In this document: positions 23,490 to 38,433 of the stretch, piece by piece
Numbering within the stretch: the stretch's first letter is position 1
Layout of the letters: every line of letters begins with the position of its first letter
Assembly (NCBI RefSeq): GCF_030867145.1
Contig: NC_134415.1
Coordinates: 52,218,693-52,282,692, forward strand
Origin: Opisthocomus hoazin
Taxonomy: Eukaryota > Chordata > Aves > Opisthocomiformes > Opisthocomidae
DNA: 64,000 nt
Direction of reading: 5' to 3'
Notes under the pieces: model-generated
Databases searched by the model: none
What the model saw: only the letters and a program-made list of their open reading frames with translations
What the model was told of the DNA's origin: nothing
Translations under genes and position numbers: made by a program

Positions 23490-23900
23490 GGTAGGACACC
23501 TCAGCACAGGCCCGGAGCCTCCTCCCGCCCCCTCGGCGGGGAGGCCACTGCGGCGGCGCGGTGCCCTCGCGCCGCCCGGCGCCTGCGCAGAGAGCGGCTC
23601 GCCCGCCGCCAGGCACGGAGGGGGAGCGGGCGCCGGGCGCCCTCGGCGGGACTGCCGGGGCGGGGGGCCGGGGCACAGCGGCGAAGGGGCTTGGGGGGGC
23701 CGCGGCCGGCAGGTCTCGGGAGCTTGGCGGCCTGGCAGTGCGCGCCGGTGCGGTGTAGTCCCGCTCGCAGCAGGGTGAGGCTGGTTTTGAGGCCCCGGCG
23801 TTGGACGCCGTGTGTTAGGCGAAGAGCTTGTGGAGCGGGGTGGCTTCTCTGCAGCGCTAGCCCAAGCGAGCGGCCTGAGAGCGGTGCGAGCTGGACGGGT
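23490..23900 (+). promoter_or_regulatory. CpG island, MTIF2 promoter and probable first exon
   Basis: CpG-dense region about 1 kb upstream of the MTIF2 start codon. It includes a GCGCCTGCGCAG word near 23579-23590 resembling an NRF-1 site, common at genes for mitochondrial proteins. A donor-like CAGG/GTGAGG at 23774/23775 could end a non-coding first exon spliced to 24903. Motif matches were judged by eye. Confidence 0.6.
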
Positions 23901-24902
23901 GCGCCTGTCCCGGCCATTGGGCCCGGAGAGCCGGGAGCGGTTTCTTTGCAGTTAGCAACCTCGCGTGGGTCTCTCCTCTGGGAGCTTGTCCAGCCTCGCC
24001 TTGGCCTTCTGTTTGTTTTCAGCGTGTGCAGCGTCTTCTGGCAGCTGCTGAGGGTTCCTCGGTTTTACCGCTTCTGGCCCTGTAAAGTTCTCTTGGGGGG
24101 GTGGGGTCCTTCGAGTCGTTGGTTTCGGTTGGTTGGTTTGTCATCTTCTCCCTTCCTGCAGGCATCCGGATACAAGAGAGTTTTTAAAGGGACCGCAGGA
24201 ATTCTGAGAGGAACTGAGGGCATTTCACTCATTTGGAGCCGCTTGAGAAGGGATGGTACAAAGCCACCTTTGAGAGGAGATAAAGAAGGTACAGAGAATG
24301 GGGTTATTGAGCAGAAGGACAAAATAGGCAACTCTGAGCCAGAAGAGAAGTTTGGATAGGAGACTGTTGTACAGAGTAGTTAGCAAAATGACTGAAAACA
24401 AAGTTAAGATGCTTAAAACGAGATGTGGGATGATCTGACAGAAGTGTCTTGGAAAGCTTAATTGCTAAGCCAGGTCTTAACCTCAAAGGACTACTCTGTC
24501 CACGTGACAGCGCTGGTATTACTACAGTGATACAGTCTTTTCATGGTGGTATATGCTCATGTGAGCGGCGTTTTGCAAATGTCCCTTTTTGCCTAGGCAA
24601 TGTCAAAGAACCTGAAGTGGGGATTTTAGTAATTCATATTAAAGATCAGCAGAGATAGGCGAGAGATTTGTAAGCTGTGGCGATATTAGTAGAGCTGTGT
24701 GTCTGCAATGGGATAGCGGAGAAAGGTGAAGCACTTAAAGAAACCAAAAAACCGGAACAGTTACCAAATAGTTTAACTTTCTCAGCATTTAAAAGCCTGT
24801 TTTGAAACATAACACGTATGCCCCGTGTTCCTGTCTGTATTGTCATAGGAAAGAGTATCTTTCTCCTTTGAGTCTGATTCAACACGTCCTTTGTATTTTC
24901 AG

Positions 24903-25134
24903 TGAGGAAATGAATCGAGGGTTGATACTAAAGTTTGAAAATCTGGTCCATTTACGTGGTGCTTGCAGACAGCTGTGTACTCCCTCCTACAGAAAAGTTA
25001 ACAGAGCACAATGGAAGCCTGTGCAGTCATCTGCACATCCTGTGTGGTCCGTTCTTCTGTATCCGCAGTTCTGGCAAAAAGACAGATTAATCAGTGTTGC
25101 CTTACCGCAATGCAGACATCTAGCTACAAAGGAG
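24903..25134 (+). CDS. MTIF2: MTIF2 first coding exon (start 24910)
   Basis: Acceptor tattttcag at 24894-24902, seven bases of 5' UTR, then ATG at 24910 and 75 codons to LATKE at donor GGAG/GTAATT. An upstream in-frame ATG at 24802 is in intron sequence. The segment is rich in Arg, Lys, Gln and aromatic residues with few acids, as in mitochondrial presequences. Confidence 0.88.
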
Positions 25135-28100
25135 GTAATTAACAAAATCCAGTAATCTCTGTTTTTATGTGACATTTCAGAGTACCAGAGCTCAGTCTGA
25201 GCATTTTAATGACAAAAAAAAGAGCTTTATTAATGAATATAGAGAAGTTGTTATAAGACAAAATGTACTTAGTGTATGACCGTACTGTGACTCGCTCTCA
25301 GATATTGACCGAAAGTGCTTATACCAGCAGCATTGTGAACCTTGCAGAAGCAGGACGAAATGACTACAAACAAAAATAGAAATTATTTTCTTGTCTTTTT
25401 TTCCTTGTTTTGAACAGTTAAAAAAGATTAAGTGCAGTGTGCTATACATTTTGCATATTCAGTGTGATGTGTTAAGTCATTCATTTATTGTAATTCATTA
25501 GTATTGTAGCCAAAAAGATATGTTTACAACATATGGCTTGAGACCATTGTCTTTTTAACATTGTTTTTATTATTTCTTAGTTTATGCCAGCTATGTGTTC
25601 CTATATACATGTCTAATTCCATGTAGGAGACGAAAAAGAAAAGAAAGAAGATACCACTGACAAAAGGGGAAGTAGAGATAAGGCAGAAGATGACTGTCGA
25701 GGAACTTGCACGAGCTATGGGTAAAGACATAGGTGAGAGCTTGCACTGTTTTTTGAGACTGAATGAAATGCAACAGTTAAACTCTGTCATGCCACTGTCG
25801 TGAGTGGTAAAGCCAAAGATGTCTACAGTGGCATTATTAGTGGTTGCTAATCGCTCCTGTAGCACGGTAGATTGCACCCATACCAAAGAAAACATTGGTA
25901 GATGCAATGGCAGATTAAAGAGAAAGGAAGTTGGGTTACCAGGCAAAACACTTCAATGTAAAGAAGCCAGGACTCTCTTCCATCTCGGGCCAAAAGGCTT
26001 CAGATCCATGTAGGCTGCTCTTTATGACTGTGTTCCCCAAGTGCTAAATTATTCTGGAAGGAAAAACATTGCACCCTGGTTTGTCAAAGCTGGATCACTG
26101 TGGGTAAATAATTCATAGCTAAAGAGAGAAAGCACAAAAGCGCTTCAGCTGTAATCCAACCCTTAGATACTCACCTGGGAACAGGAATCTTGGGATCAGG
26201 AGCAGTATGTGTTTCATTAAAACAGTTATTTGATTTACTGGGAGCAGGCAGGACTTGTCAGGAAACACTCCCCTCTTAGGTGACTGCCCCTGACAACTGG
26301 GTTACGGAAGCAGGCTTGGTCTTTTAATCCCATGAACCATAGTGGCGTAGCTTGACTAGTTTTCAGTGTTGTTTTAGGGGGATTATTAACAAGTTTTGAC
26401 TTGACATTTGAGATAATTCTGTACCAATCCCCAATCTCTTTTTATCCATCTGGGTGCTTTCTCTGGGAAACTTCCTTCTCAGCAGTGAGAGAGAGAAGCA
26501 GAAAAGTCTGTCATGTCTTGCTGTGCATTTCTGAGATAGATTTGTAATGATATTTGGGTCAACATGTAGCAATTTTTGACTAATGCAGTGTGTTCTGTAT
26601 TTCTACTGCCAAAGAAAGTGGCGTGTGAACAGATTTATCAAATTTCCTCCCTCCATCCTTGAATCACTTCTTAACTATTTGGTTTAGATAGAGTTTCGGT
26701 TGTTTTGTTCTTAGGGCTTAATGGGGAAGTAGGTTATGAAAACCTGAGTGAGAAATAAGGTTGTAGCATCTAATGAGGCAGTCATTTTCAGTAAATCTTT
26801 CTGAGCCAAGTTCTTTGCAAGTATGTAGTGTAACACAAACTTTTAGATAAATCTAACTAAAGGAAAAATGCTTTGTAAATAAAACTTACTAGCTTGATAT
26901 AAACTACTAATGAAAAAGTCTTAAACTGTATGAAGTGGGGTTTTCTTTGTCCCATATGGTTTTGTGGATGTAATTGTTAAATGCCTTTATCTTTCCTTCA
27001 GATCATATTTATGAAGCACTGCTATACACAGACATTGACCTTGATTCACTAGAACCAGATTCCATCTTATATGAAGATCATATCAAGCTAATTGTTAAAA
27101 AATCAGGAATGAAGTATAAATCAGCAAAACTGAAAGAGGAAAAAGAAAGAGAAAACACAGATGCCGTGAAAAGGTAAGCTGGGAACTGTTCTTTTTAGCT
27201 TTTTTTATCCTATTTGTTTCTGCAAATGTTCTTCATACATCGTATTTTCTTTGTTCTGATGTTATTTTGGTAATACCTGATATAGTCACAATCTGATAAT
27301 ATCTAGAGGGTAAAGTTTACTATTTTGATTTCTTTGGCCATAAAACTGATGCTCGGGTTTGATTTTTTTAGGTGAGCTTTTTCTATGCTGTTTTCTGAAG
27401 AAAAGCCAATTCTTCTTTTGATATACTGAATTGCTGTATGAACTGATGCAGCAGTGAGACTGAGTACTAAGAGGGCTAACTGCGTGGTGTAGCTAGGATT
27501 TGTGATCACAGTGGGGAGAAGCGAGCCTCACCTGTTCGTTACAGAGTTCTGGTAAATGGGTTTTTGTTAGCCATAGTGGGCATGCACATCACTCATTGAA
27601 CTTTTTCAGTATTTACAAAATACGTTCTTGTTTTAACTGTAGGCCTCCTGCAGACCCAGCAGTACTAACCCCGCGGCCCCCAGTTGTAACTATATTGGGC
27701 CACGTTGATCATGGGAAAACAACCTTACTTGACAGTCTGCGAAAAACTCAGGTGGCATCAATGGAAGCAGGAGGCATTACACAACACATTGGTGCTTTTC
27801 TTGGTATGATTCAAATGTACATGCATGTGTATTAAACAGCTTACTCTTTTTCTTGCATAATGGGCTGACTTGCGGCCAGTTTATTGGGGAAAAATGTAGT
27901 GACATAAACAGTTTATACATGAGCAGTGAAAGAGGAAATAATAACGTGATAACTGTCGTAACTGTGCAGATGGAACTTTGAAGTATCTGTGCAGTTGGAA
28001 TTATATTGAAGTGTCTGTGCAGTTGGAATTATATTTAGACTAACTTGGATTATGAAAGACCCCAGGACACTTTTTCTTTCTTGAGGAGTTAAAAGCACCT

Positions 28101-31100
28101 TTCACCTCTATGCCAACAGTTACCTGTCTGCCTAAAATATGTCATTATTATAAAAAAAGTTCTTAAAGGAGTGATGCTTGATTTGCAGTAGGTCAAATAA
28201 AACTATGTGAAATTCTGCTTTTAAAATGTACGGTATCCATTTGTTCACAGTGCATTTGCCTTCTGGGGAAAAGATAACTTTTCTTGATACTCCTGGACAT
28301 GCAGCTTTTTCAGCCATGCGAGCGAGAGGTACCCACATTACTGACATTGTCATACTGGTTGTAGCAGCAGAAGACGGAGTAATGCAGCAAACTATAGAAT
28401 CCATTCAACATGCTAAAAATGCAGGAGGTACGGTGGTACCGTGTTTAACTTGTTAATACTACGTTCTGAAGTGAGTAGCAAGCCCAGTACACAAAGTTAA
28501 TATACAAGGTGTGTGTTACTGTGCAGTTCAAATAAGGAGTGCTTTGCAAATGTTTATTTCCCTCTCAAAGGAAACTCCTTGACCTGGAATCCTCAGAACT
28601 TGGGAAGTAACTGATGTAGTCCCATTCCTTCTCCCATGGGAAGGTGTTTGAAAATATACTGAATGTTGCAGTAATACATAAATATATTAAAATACTAATA
28701 TTTTTTGCAAGACTTGCAGGTTTGCAAGAAAAGCACTCAGGGAGTGTGTGTGGGGGTTTTATTGTTGGGTTCTTTTTTCCCCTTCCCTACTAGGATAACT
28801 CCTCCAGCTTACTCGTGGTAGCTCAGATCTCAATGGATGCTCAACAGACAGAATGTGAGATCATTTGTTCTAAGTGGTCGTAACCTATTCTAACTTTTTA
28901 TTGCAATTGTGCTAGTAGCAGCAAGTTTTGGTTAGCTTGATAATGAGGTTTTTTTGTTCTCGTTTTAGTTCCTCTTATCCTCGCCATTAATAAATGTGAC
29001 AAACCTGAAGCTGATCCTGAAAGAGTAAAGAAGGAATTGCTGGCTCATGATGTGGTCTGTGAAGAGTTTGGAGGTGATGTTCAAGCTGTAAATATTTCTG
29101 CACTCAAGGTAAAGTTTTGGTGGAAAAAATGACAGTGTTCATAGGTGTCTAGTATGTGCACACAGCTGCATTTTTATTTGGCAGCTGGAAAACAAGTGCT
29201 TATCTTCCTGGTATTTGACACCTTACCATGAGCTAAGTGCTGCTAGCTCTCACCAAAATTATTTGAAACATAATGCTGTCATAGCTGAAGGCTCAGACCT
29301 TCAGTGAGCAGTAATATCTCATTTTTCTTCCGGAATTTAGTGGATATTTTTCAGGTTCATCCTAATTGTTGTTTCTTCATATATTTACTCATTGTATGAA
29401 ATTGGTGCAAAGTCAAGGTTGGTGATAATGCTATGCATGAAGAGGGAAGTTCAAATGAGTGTAAATAAATATTTTCCTAACACATGGCTAACCGCAGGAG
29501 CATAGTTTTGTAGGGGTCTCACAAGATGTACCATGTTATCCTTGCAAATAACTGCTAGGCAGAACCTGAACTAAAAGCTGAACTTTAGTTTTGTGGTGGC
29601 CAAAGCAGCTTTGTCCAAAATGATGCAGCAGTATCTTAGCCTTATTGCTATCTTTCTTAATGCATCCCAAGTAATACTCTAAAATTTGAGGCAAGCTCAA
29701 GACCTTTTGAAGTCATGCCTTACACTTTAAAATAGGCATACATAAAAATGGCTTCTCCATTCACCTCTGTAGCACACATGGTTGTCCTAATTCCTGTAGA
29801 TCTGGATCTGCTGACTGACAGCTCGCTTGGTGTATCTGTTCTCAAAAATAGAATGTAATTAGAACAAAGGAAAAAAAAGAAAACAGACCAAGAGTTTTGT
29901 GTCTTTGATGTCCTGGACTCCTGACTGGGTGGTAGATGTCATCAAGTTTTAATTTGGCTGTTTAGGTGTTTGTCTGTTTAATTTGCATTCCTACAATACT
30001 TGTAACAGAATAATGCAAGGTCATTTCCTGCATCCTTAACCCAGATGCTGTGAACAGAGAAGAAGGAAGCTGTCCTTCTCAATATTTTGTGCATTCAGGG
30101 CTGGCTGTGCAGCAGTCTTGTCAGTTCATTACTTCAGTGCTATCTTGTTTTGAAAGCAAAGGGATCTGTGCTGTTGGACTGTATTGTATTGTTAGAAGTT
30201 CTTGATTAAATGGGGGAATTTGGCACTAATATTTCAACTTCTGATCTTAACTTTAACTGGGCACTTGCTTTGTTCCTTTTTTTTGTATGTGTGTATGGTT
30301 TTATACAGGGTGAAAACCTGATGGTTTTAGCAGAAGCAACTGTTGCTTTAGCAGAGATGTTAGAACTGAAGGCAGATGCCACAGGTCTGGTAGAGGGGAG
30401 CGTAATTGAGTCTCGCAAAGACAAAGGGAAAGGGTAAGTAATCTCATAGAAACATAGAACGCTTTGGGTTGGAAGACACCTTTAGAGGCCATCTAGCCCA
30501 GCCCCCCTGCAGTGAGCAGGGACATGTGCAACTAGACCAGGTTGCTAATCTGCCGCCTTTACAGTTTTAAAGATGTAATTCGTAACAATGCAGAGATACT
30601 GTTCAGGTAGTTTGTACCTCAGTATTTATGTTAAACGTTGAACTTTTTGTTGTTGTTAAATGAAACTGTAACAATTTCTTTGCAGTGTTTGTAACTAAAC
30701 CATTGAAATGTTATACCACAGCATGAGAGCCAGAAAAAAAGGATAAACTAATAGGGCAAAATTAATCATATCACTGAAATAAAATCCTCTAAGCACAGGA
30801 AATACTTTAAAATGCTAGAACAGATGTATTTTTTAAAATGTCATTAAAAAGTAGGAATGATGAAGTTAACAGTCAGAATACATATACAATTTTTCGTTAA
30901 TTGTGTGTAACATGACACTTTACTCTTTAAAATGTTTCAGTCCTTTTGCAGGTTGTCTGTAAATAAGGTGTGTTCTGCCCTCTTTAAAAATGAACTGAAT
31001 TCTAGAAAGTTGTTCAGGTTTAGGTTTTTGTTTTTGTGGTGGGGAGTCAATGTGTAAAATCAGCCGGTTGCTGATTTCACAAATGCCAAATCTTGTATTG

Positions 31101-34100
31101 ATCTGCAGAAATCAAAAGAGTACAGTACAAGCTTTGAGCTTTTTGCAAGTCACTTTAAAAAGTTATTAGCGCTCTAATAAAATGTGTCACAGGAATATTC
31201 TGTCTATGATTGATCCGTTTTGTGTTTGCTTACTTATGCTAACAATGCAAATGGGGAGAAGAGTCACTTGAATTTTGTCTGTTATTTTTCTCCTGCTCTT
31301 CACTAGTCCAGTTACCACTGCCATCATCCAAAGAGGAACTTTGAGAAAAGGCTGTGTTCTGGTTGCAGGGAAGACCTGGGCAAAAGTGCGTTTCATGTTT
31401 GATGAGAATGGCAAAGCTGTGGATGCAGCCTCTCCAGGCATCCCGGTGGAAATCATGGGCTGGAAGGAAGTCCCTTCAGCGGGAGATGAAATCCTTGAAG
31501 TAGAATCTGAGGTACAGAAAGAACTGTTTAATGGAAAAGTTATACTGCAGTAAGGTGGATGGGAAGGAGCTGAGTAAAAAACAAGTGATAGCTTTCATTC
31601 TAAATAACCGGGATAATCTAATGAAAGACGAAGGCCGAGCATGGATGTTAAGAGACCTGAGCTAGGTGCTTTGTAAAAGAAATGAGGATTTGCGTATTGC
31701 CTCTTTCTTTGCTGCTCACACCTCTCCACTGCCGGACTGTCCTCTCATCTCCATGCATCCAGACTAACCTGCTTTACAATCAGATGAAGAGAGCATGCTG
31801 TCGCTGGGATTACAGATGAGTCACCTTTGGTTCATGCTTTTGCTTCTCGTGGTCATCCTGCCTTCTTCTATGCTTCGTTTGCAGTGACTGCAGTCTTGAA
31901 TGGCTTCTGCTGGGGTAATATGGGGTATGCTCTAAAGTGCTCCCTGTCTAAAGGCAGAGAAGACTTGTCTCTTTTGTATGATCACACTATCGCCCTACGT
32001 GGAGAACAATCCAGTACTTAATGGTATCAGTGTTTTAATTTTAGAATGAGAGAACTAGTTTCTGACAAAATAATACACATAAAATATAGCTTGAAATAGT
32101 TGTTGAGAGCTGGACAAATGCCACATGAAAGAATGTGCAATGCAGAGATATCATATAAATCGGCCTCAGGTCATGTTGTTGTAGCCTAGGGAGGCAGCTA
32201 TTGTGCTCGTTCTCTGCCATCCTTGCAGTGAAATCTGTTGTTAAATGTGAAAGAGAATGAGTGAGCCTGTAGAGAAGATGCAAAAGGATGAAACTGCATT
32301 AATGTGGAGTTTTCCGGTGCAATGCTTCGAAGGGTAATAATGTTTCTGTCTCTTCCTGCCCAGCAAAGGGCGCATGAAGTTGTGGCTTGGAGAACCTATG
32401 TTGAACAACAGGAGAGGATGAAAAGGGATGTGGAAGTTATTGAAGCAAAGCAAAAGGAACACAGGGTGGAATATGAGAAGAAGCAACAGAAGCTAGCCCA
32501 TCTGACCTGGAGACAGAGGAAGGCGGTGCTGTACAAGGCCAATAAGCATCTAATATTTTCAAAGCCTAAAGAGAGAACAGAGATGGACAAAAATGTGCTG
32601 TCGATAATTGTTAAAGGTGCTGTCCCGTTCTGTTTACTGCTCTGTTGTTTTTGTGTTCTCAAGTGCTCAGTCTGTAGCATAGCCCTAAACTATTAACAAA
32701 ATTTTTGTTAGCAGAAGTTTGATCGGTTTAAAACTGAACAGATGATTGAACTTCTGTTAGTAAGGGGAAAGGCATCAGAAAACAACCAGTGGTCCGGAGG
32801 ATGCGCTTCCAGCAGGGCCAGAGCAACAGCAGCCCTGTTACCCAGGAACCCCTGAGTAAAACCCATAGAAGCGCCTGTATATGTATGTAAATTTAAAACA
32901 AAACAAAACCCCAAGCTGTATGAGCGGCAGTACTGCATCAGCAAAATGGAGGACAAGAACAATTGAAGTGGGACAGGAGGAACTTGGTTTGACCTCACAT
33001 TTGGTGATACACAAGCATGATGGTAGTAGCTGAATGCAAACTTGACCTGAAAATGACAGCAGATGTCATTTCAGTATTTCAGTTCATTTTTGGAATTAAT
33101 AGACTTGTTAGATGTGTTTTAACATACTACTGAAAATACAGTAAGAATGATAGATGTCAAAAGACTTCATATTGCATTGTGTGGAGCTGTCATTCCCTTA
33201 GTTCTACTTCAGTGTTTCTTTGATGTATACAAAGTCAGCAGTACTTCCACTTACACGCGCAGGTGACGTGGATGGATCTGTTGAAGCAATTCTGAACATT
33301 CTGGACAGCTATGATGCTGACGATGAATGTAAATTGGATGTAATACATTTTGGAATGGGAGATATCAGTGAAACAGATCTAAGTCTTGCTGAAGCATTTA
33401 ATGGTAAGTGTATGTTTAAAAATCAGTTTGCAATTAGTACAAACTATTGTGATGGGTAGGTCTTGGTCTAGTCTTGTTTTATCAATTAGCAGCATCATAA
33501 GGTAAACTTACACGTATCTTAAAAATGTTTCATTCAACGTTAAACAGTAGTGCAGGTGGGGAAGGCTGGAAATCTCATGAAAATGGAAGTACTCTGACAA
33601 GCTGTTGCCAGTAGTTGAACTGTTAAAACTCTGACTCTTCACTTGGGTTGCTTTAAGATGCTTAAGCAGCACAAAGCCAGAAAAGCACTGTACAAAAGAA
33701 TTTCCTTTTGTTCAGGGAGGTCGTTGGAAAGACTGTGCCAGTAGTTGTTCCTGTTTGTAATTCTTACCTGCTATAGAGGGTGTGGGGTCACTGGACCTGC
33801 TGTAGTCCACAGGTGGATGACAATGATTTAGAATTCACTTCCAGCTTAAGCTGGACAACCAGACTGTTTTACCAGCCCAGAAACAGGGGTTCTTGTCCTT
33901 TAACGTGAGCTCTGGTGAGCTGTGTGTAAGCATTAGTTTCTGCCTCAATACCTACAGTTCTGTCATCAGGGAGCTTTCCATGAGGGCTTTTTTGAGCCAT
34001 TTGTTTGCTACAAGGCTAGTGCCAGCTGATGTGCAATAGCAGAAGTAAATGGTCCCTCCTTAAAAGGGAAGTAGTACTAAAAGGTTGTTTCTTGTATTGC

Positions 34101-35316
34101 TGACTGCCAATTCTAACCTGTGCTGCTAGTTCAACATTACAGAATAGAGATGGCAGATGCTTTCACTTACTAAGAGTGATCTCTTGTAGTCATCAGTTGC
34201 TGATTGTTTTATTTATCAGGTGTTGTATTTGGATTCAGTGTGAAAGCCAATGCAAGTATTGAACAGCTGGCTGCTAAAAAGGGAATAAAAATTAAACTTC
34301 ACAGTATCATCTACAAACTTATTGAAGACTTGAAAAATGAGCTAAACAGCAGACTACCTCCATCTGTGGTGGAAAATACAATAGGTGAGTTTTCATTGAC
34401 TTAAAATTTTTGCTTCACCGTGTGGCCTGAGGTTTGTTCTCCTATCGTATTCCTAGTGTACCAAATATTTCATATTCCTCTGTAGCTCCTTTTCTCTTTT
34501 GTTGCAAAGCTTGTTGAGTGGAAGAGCATAGCTTGCTTTTACTTACTGTCAGTTTGTTATTCTTGTGTACTTCATACAACTTGTACTTTTTTCTTTTAGG
34601 GGAAGCTTCTGTTCTCAACACCTTCTCTGTAACAGTAGGAAAAAACAAAATTCCAGTAGCTGGATGCCGAGTACAGAAGGGGCTGCTAGACAAAAAAATG
34701 AAATTTAAGTTAATCCGTAATGGGGATATTATTTGGACAGGTAAGTGTAATTGCTACAAAACGTGTATTTGCATTCAGTATTAGCACTGCTAATTCCCTG
34801 TGAAGTGAGTGCAAAATGGGCGCAGCCAGTCGTAGGGCAATCCCATATGCTATTTAGGATGGAGTTGCTCCAACTAGAGAAAAGCTGCAGAATGTCACTG
34901 TACTGTTGTTATCCCGCCCTTTTTCTAACCACCAACTCTGGTAGGACAGCAGTAGCATCACAGGATTTACCTGCTGAAAAGGACTGATGTCTGATTTTTG
35001 TTAGCTGCAAGTGCTCACAATCCCTATTTTCTTGCTTTCATTTTGTAGCTACAAGGTGAAACATTAACTCTGAAAGGGCAAACCAGAACACTTCTATGCT
35101 TTGATGTTACAGTGGTCTCTTTCTGTGACACACTTTCTCTTTGTAGGGTATTTATCATCACTGAAGCATCATAAAGATGATGTCCAGGTAATAAAAACGG
35201 GTATGGATTGCGGATTGAGTTTGGACAAGTATATAGAATTCAGTATTGGAGATGAAATCATCTGCTATGAAGAAAAAGAAGTTCAACAGACAACTTCCTG
35301 GGATCCAGGATTTTAA
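24910..35316 (+). CDS. MTIF2: Mitochondrial translation initiation factor 2 (MTIF2), 726 aa, 13 coding exons
   Basis: GTPase that places formyl-Met-tRNA on the mitochondrial small subunit and promotes subunit joining. Coding exons: 24910-25134, 25627-25732, 27002-27173, 27643-27803, 28251-28427, 28969-29108, 30309-30433, 31307-31511, 32364-32616, 33263-33403, 34220-34384, 34600-34740, 35147-35316. They sum to 2181 bases (726 codons plus stop), with every phase agreeing. Residues 1-75 form a basic, poorly conserved N-terminus fitting a transit peptide. GTPase motifs: GHVDHGKT 187-194, GGITQHIG 211-218, DTPGH 234-238, NKCD 288-291, SAL 324-326. Residues 438-521 include the charged vertebrate mitochondrial insertion that stands in for IF1. 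The C-terminal domain ends TSWDPGF. The length is one residue off the human protein. Confidence 0.96.
25627..25732 (+). CDS. MTIF2: MTIF2 coding exon 2
   Basis: Residues 76-110 and one base. It begins with a Lys-rich run (ETKKKRKK) and contains [13 protein letters not shown], the start of the IF2 N-terminal fold. Donor ATAG/GTGAGA. Confidence 0.9.
27002..27173 (+). CDS. MTIF2: MTIF2 coding exon 3
   Basis: Residues 111-167. It encodes [20 protein letters not shown] and a Lys/Glu-rich linker ([18 protein letters not shown]). Acceptor CCTTCAG, donor AAAAG/GTAAGC. Confidence 0.92.
27643..27803 (+). CDS. MTIF2: MTIF2 coding exon 4 (P-loop)
   Basis: Residues 168-221. It encodes [20 protein letters not shown], the G1 loop, and [12 protein letters not shown], the switch I (G2) region. 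Donor CTTG/GTATGA. Confidence 0.95.
27980..28035. repeat. 28-bp tandem duplication in an MTIF2 intron
   Basis: Two near-identical adjacent copies of a 28-base unit (gaagtatctgtgcagttgga followed by attatatt), differing at one base. A degenerate partial copy precedes them. Confidence 0.8.
28251..28427 (+). CDS. MTIF2: MTIF2 coding exon 5 (G3)
   Basis: Residues 222-280. It encodes [20 protein letters not shown] and [20 protein letters not shown]. The donor is GCAGGAG/GTACGG; the alternative GCAG/GAGGT would break the frame to the next exon. Confidence 0.94.
28969..29108 (+). CDS. MTIF2: MTIF2 coding exon 6 (G4, G5)
   Basis: Residues 281-327. It encodes [20 protein letters not shown] and ends [10 protein letters not shown]. 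It follows a TTTTAG acceptor and ends at CAAG/GTAAAG. Confidence 0.94.
30309..30433 (+). CDS. MTIF2: MTIF2 coding exon 7
   Basis: Residues 328-368, [20 protein letters not shown] and the start of domain II ([15 protein letters not shown]). Donor AAAGG/GTAAGT. A CR1 fragment begins only about 11 bases beyond the exon end. Confidence 0.94.
30444..30546 (-). mobile_element. CR1 3'-end fragment
   Basis: Reverse CR1 terminus: catagaaacatagaacgctt, tgggttggaagacacc, and ccatctagcccagcccccct. About 100 bases, diverged, in the MTIF2 intron after exon 7. Confidence 0.8.
31307..31511 (+). CDS. MTIF2: MTIF2 coding exon 8
   Basis: Residues 369-437 of domain [34 protein letters not shown] and [15 protein letters not shown]. 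Donor TGAG/GTACAG, phase 0. Confidence 0.94.
32364..32616 (+). CDS. MTIF2: MTIF2 coding exon 9 (mitochondrial insertion)
   Basis: Residues 438-521. A highly charged, probably helical segment ([20 protein letters not shown] to [15 protein letters not shown]). It includes the region where vertebrate mitochondrial IF2 carries an insertion replacing the missing IF1. The donor, AAAG/GTGCTG, is weak. Confidence 0.9.
33263..33403 (+). CDS. MTIF2: MTIF2 coding exon 10
   Basis: Residues 522-568, [20 protein letters not shown] and [17 protein letters not shown], the start of domain III. Acceptor CGCGCAG; donor AATG/GTAAGT. Confidence 0.94.
34220..34384 (+). CDS. MTIF2: MTIF2 coding exon 11
   Basis: Residues 569-623, [20 protein letters not shown] and [17 protein letters not shown]. 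Donor AATAG/GTGAGT. Confidence 0.94.
34600..34740 (+). CDS. MTIF2: MTIF2 coding exon 12
   Basis: Residues 624-670, part of the fMet-tRNA binding C-terminal domain: [20 protein letters not shown]. Acceptor TTCTTTTAG, donor ACAG/GTAAGT. Confidence 0.94.
35147..35316 (+). CDS. MTIF2: MTIF2 last coding exon
   Basis: Residues 671-726 and stop TAA (35314-35316): [20 protein letters not shown] and [10 protein letters not shown]. Possible 3' ends are ATTAAA near 35381 and AATAAA at 35997-36002. Confidence 0.94.
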
Positions 35317-35996
35317 AATACATTTGAATACATGAACACTCAAGGACATGTATTATTCCTGGCTGGCCTTCACCTCTGAACATTAAATGAACTTTCAGAG
35401 ATGAACATGAGCTTCTGTGTATCTGATGTTTATGTAACAATGTTCTGCTTTTAAATCTTGTCAAGCAACCAGCTTACCTCCTTGGAACACAGGATAAGCG
35501 ACAACAATTAACTGGAAACACTTGAAGTGTGTAAAACCATCACAGTATACATTATTTCTGATGACTGTTGGTTCCAAAATAGCTGAGCCATCTTCCTTCT
35601 CCCCCTCAGTGCTGCTACACATTTTTTCAGTATGTAGTCTGCATTTTGTTACCAGGACTCTATTACCCTTTTCTCTAGCATTTGACCCACTTGTAGACAT
35701 CACTTCGGACCTCTTGATATCCTGTTTTTCTGGATTACAACTACTGTACTGTGTACTCTTCACATGTTTAAAGAGACCACTTCTAAGGTTAGCTAGTGTT
35801 GGGTTTTTTTTTCTCTGCTATCACTATCCATTATCTCCTTTGAAGGAGACTTAACTAACCGAAGCCACTAAGTTGCTGCTTCAGTTCTAAAGTATTTCAT
35901 CCTAGTTGGTCTAGTTCATCTTAGTCACCATCCAAAGTTTCACAGATTTTTCTTGCTTATCAGCAGAGAGGAAATACAGTGCCACAGGAAGCAGAA

Positions 35997-36033
35997 ATAA
36001 ATCCTTAAGTTCTGTACAGTTTCAGATTTTTAT
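35997..36033. terminator. Facing poly(A) signals of MTIF2 and RPS27A
   Basis: AATAAA on the plus strand at 35997-36002 could end a long MTIF2 transcript. AATAAA on the minus strand at 36033-36028 (plus TTTATT) follows the RPS27A stop by 12 bases. The two 3' ends would then meet or overlap. Confidence 0.55.
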
Positions 36034-36045
36034 TATCTAGTACAT

Positions 36046-38334
<2,289 letters not shown>

Positions 38335-38433
38335 GGCGAGGCCGGCACCTGCGGGGGAGAGGCCGTGAGGGGCGGCGGGGGGGAAAGGAGAGGGGGACGC
38401 GGCCACGCTTGCGGCCGCGGAGCGAGCACTCAC

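Noticed and set aside
23691-24359. 222-codon frame across the MTIF2 5' region
   Set aside because: It starts in the CpG island and crosses probable 5' UTR and intron sequence, with no family resemblance. MTIF2 starts at 24910.
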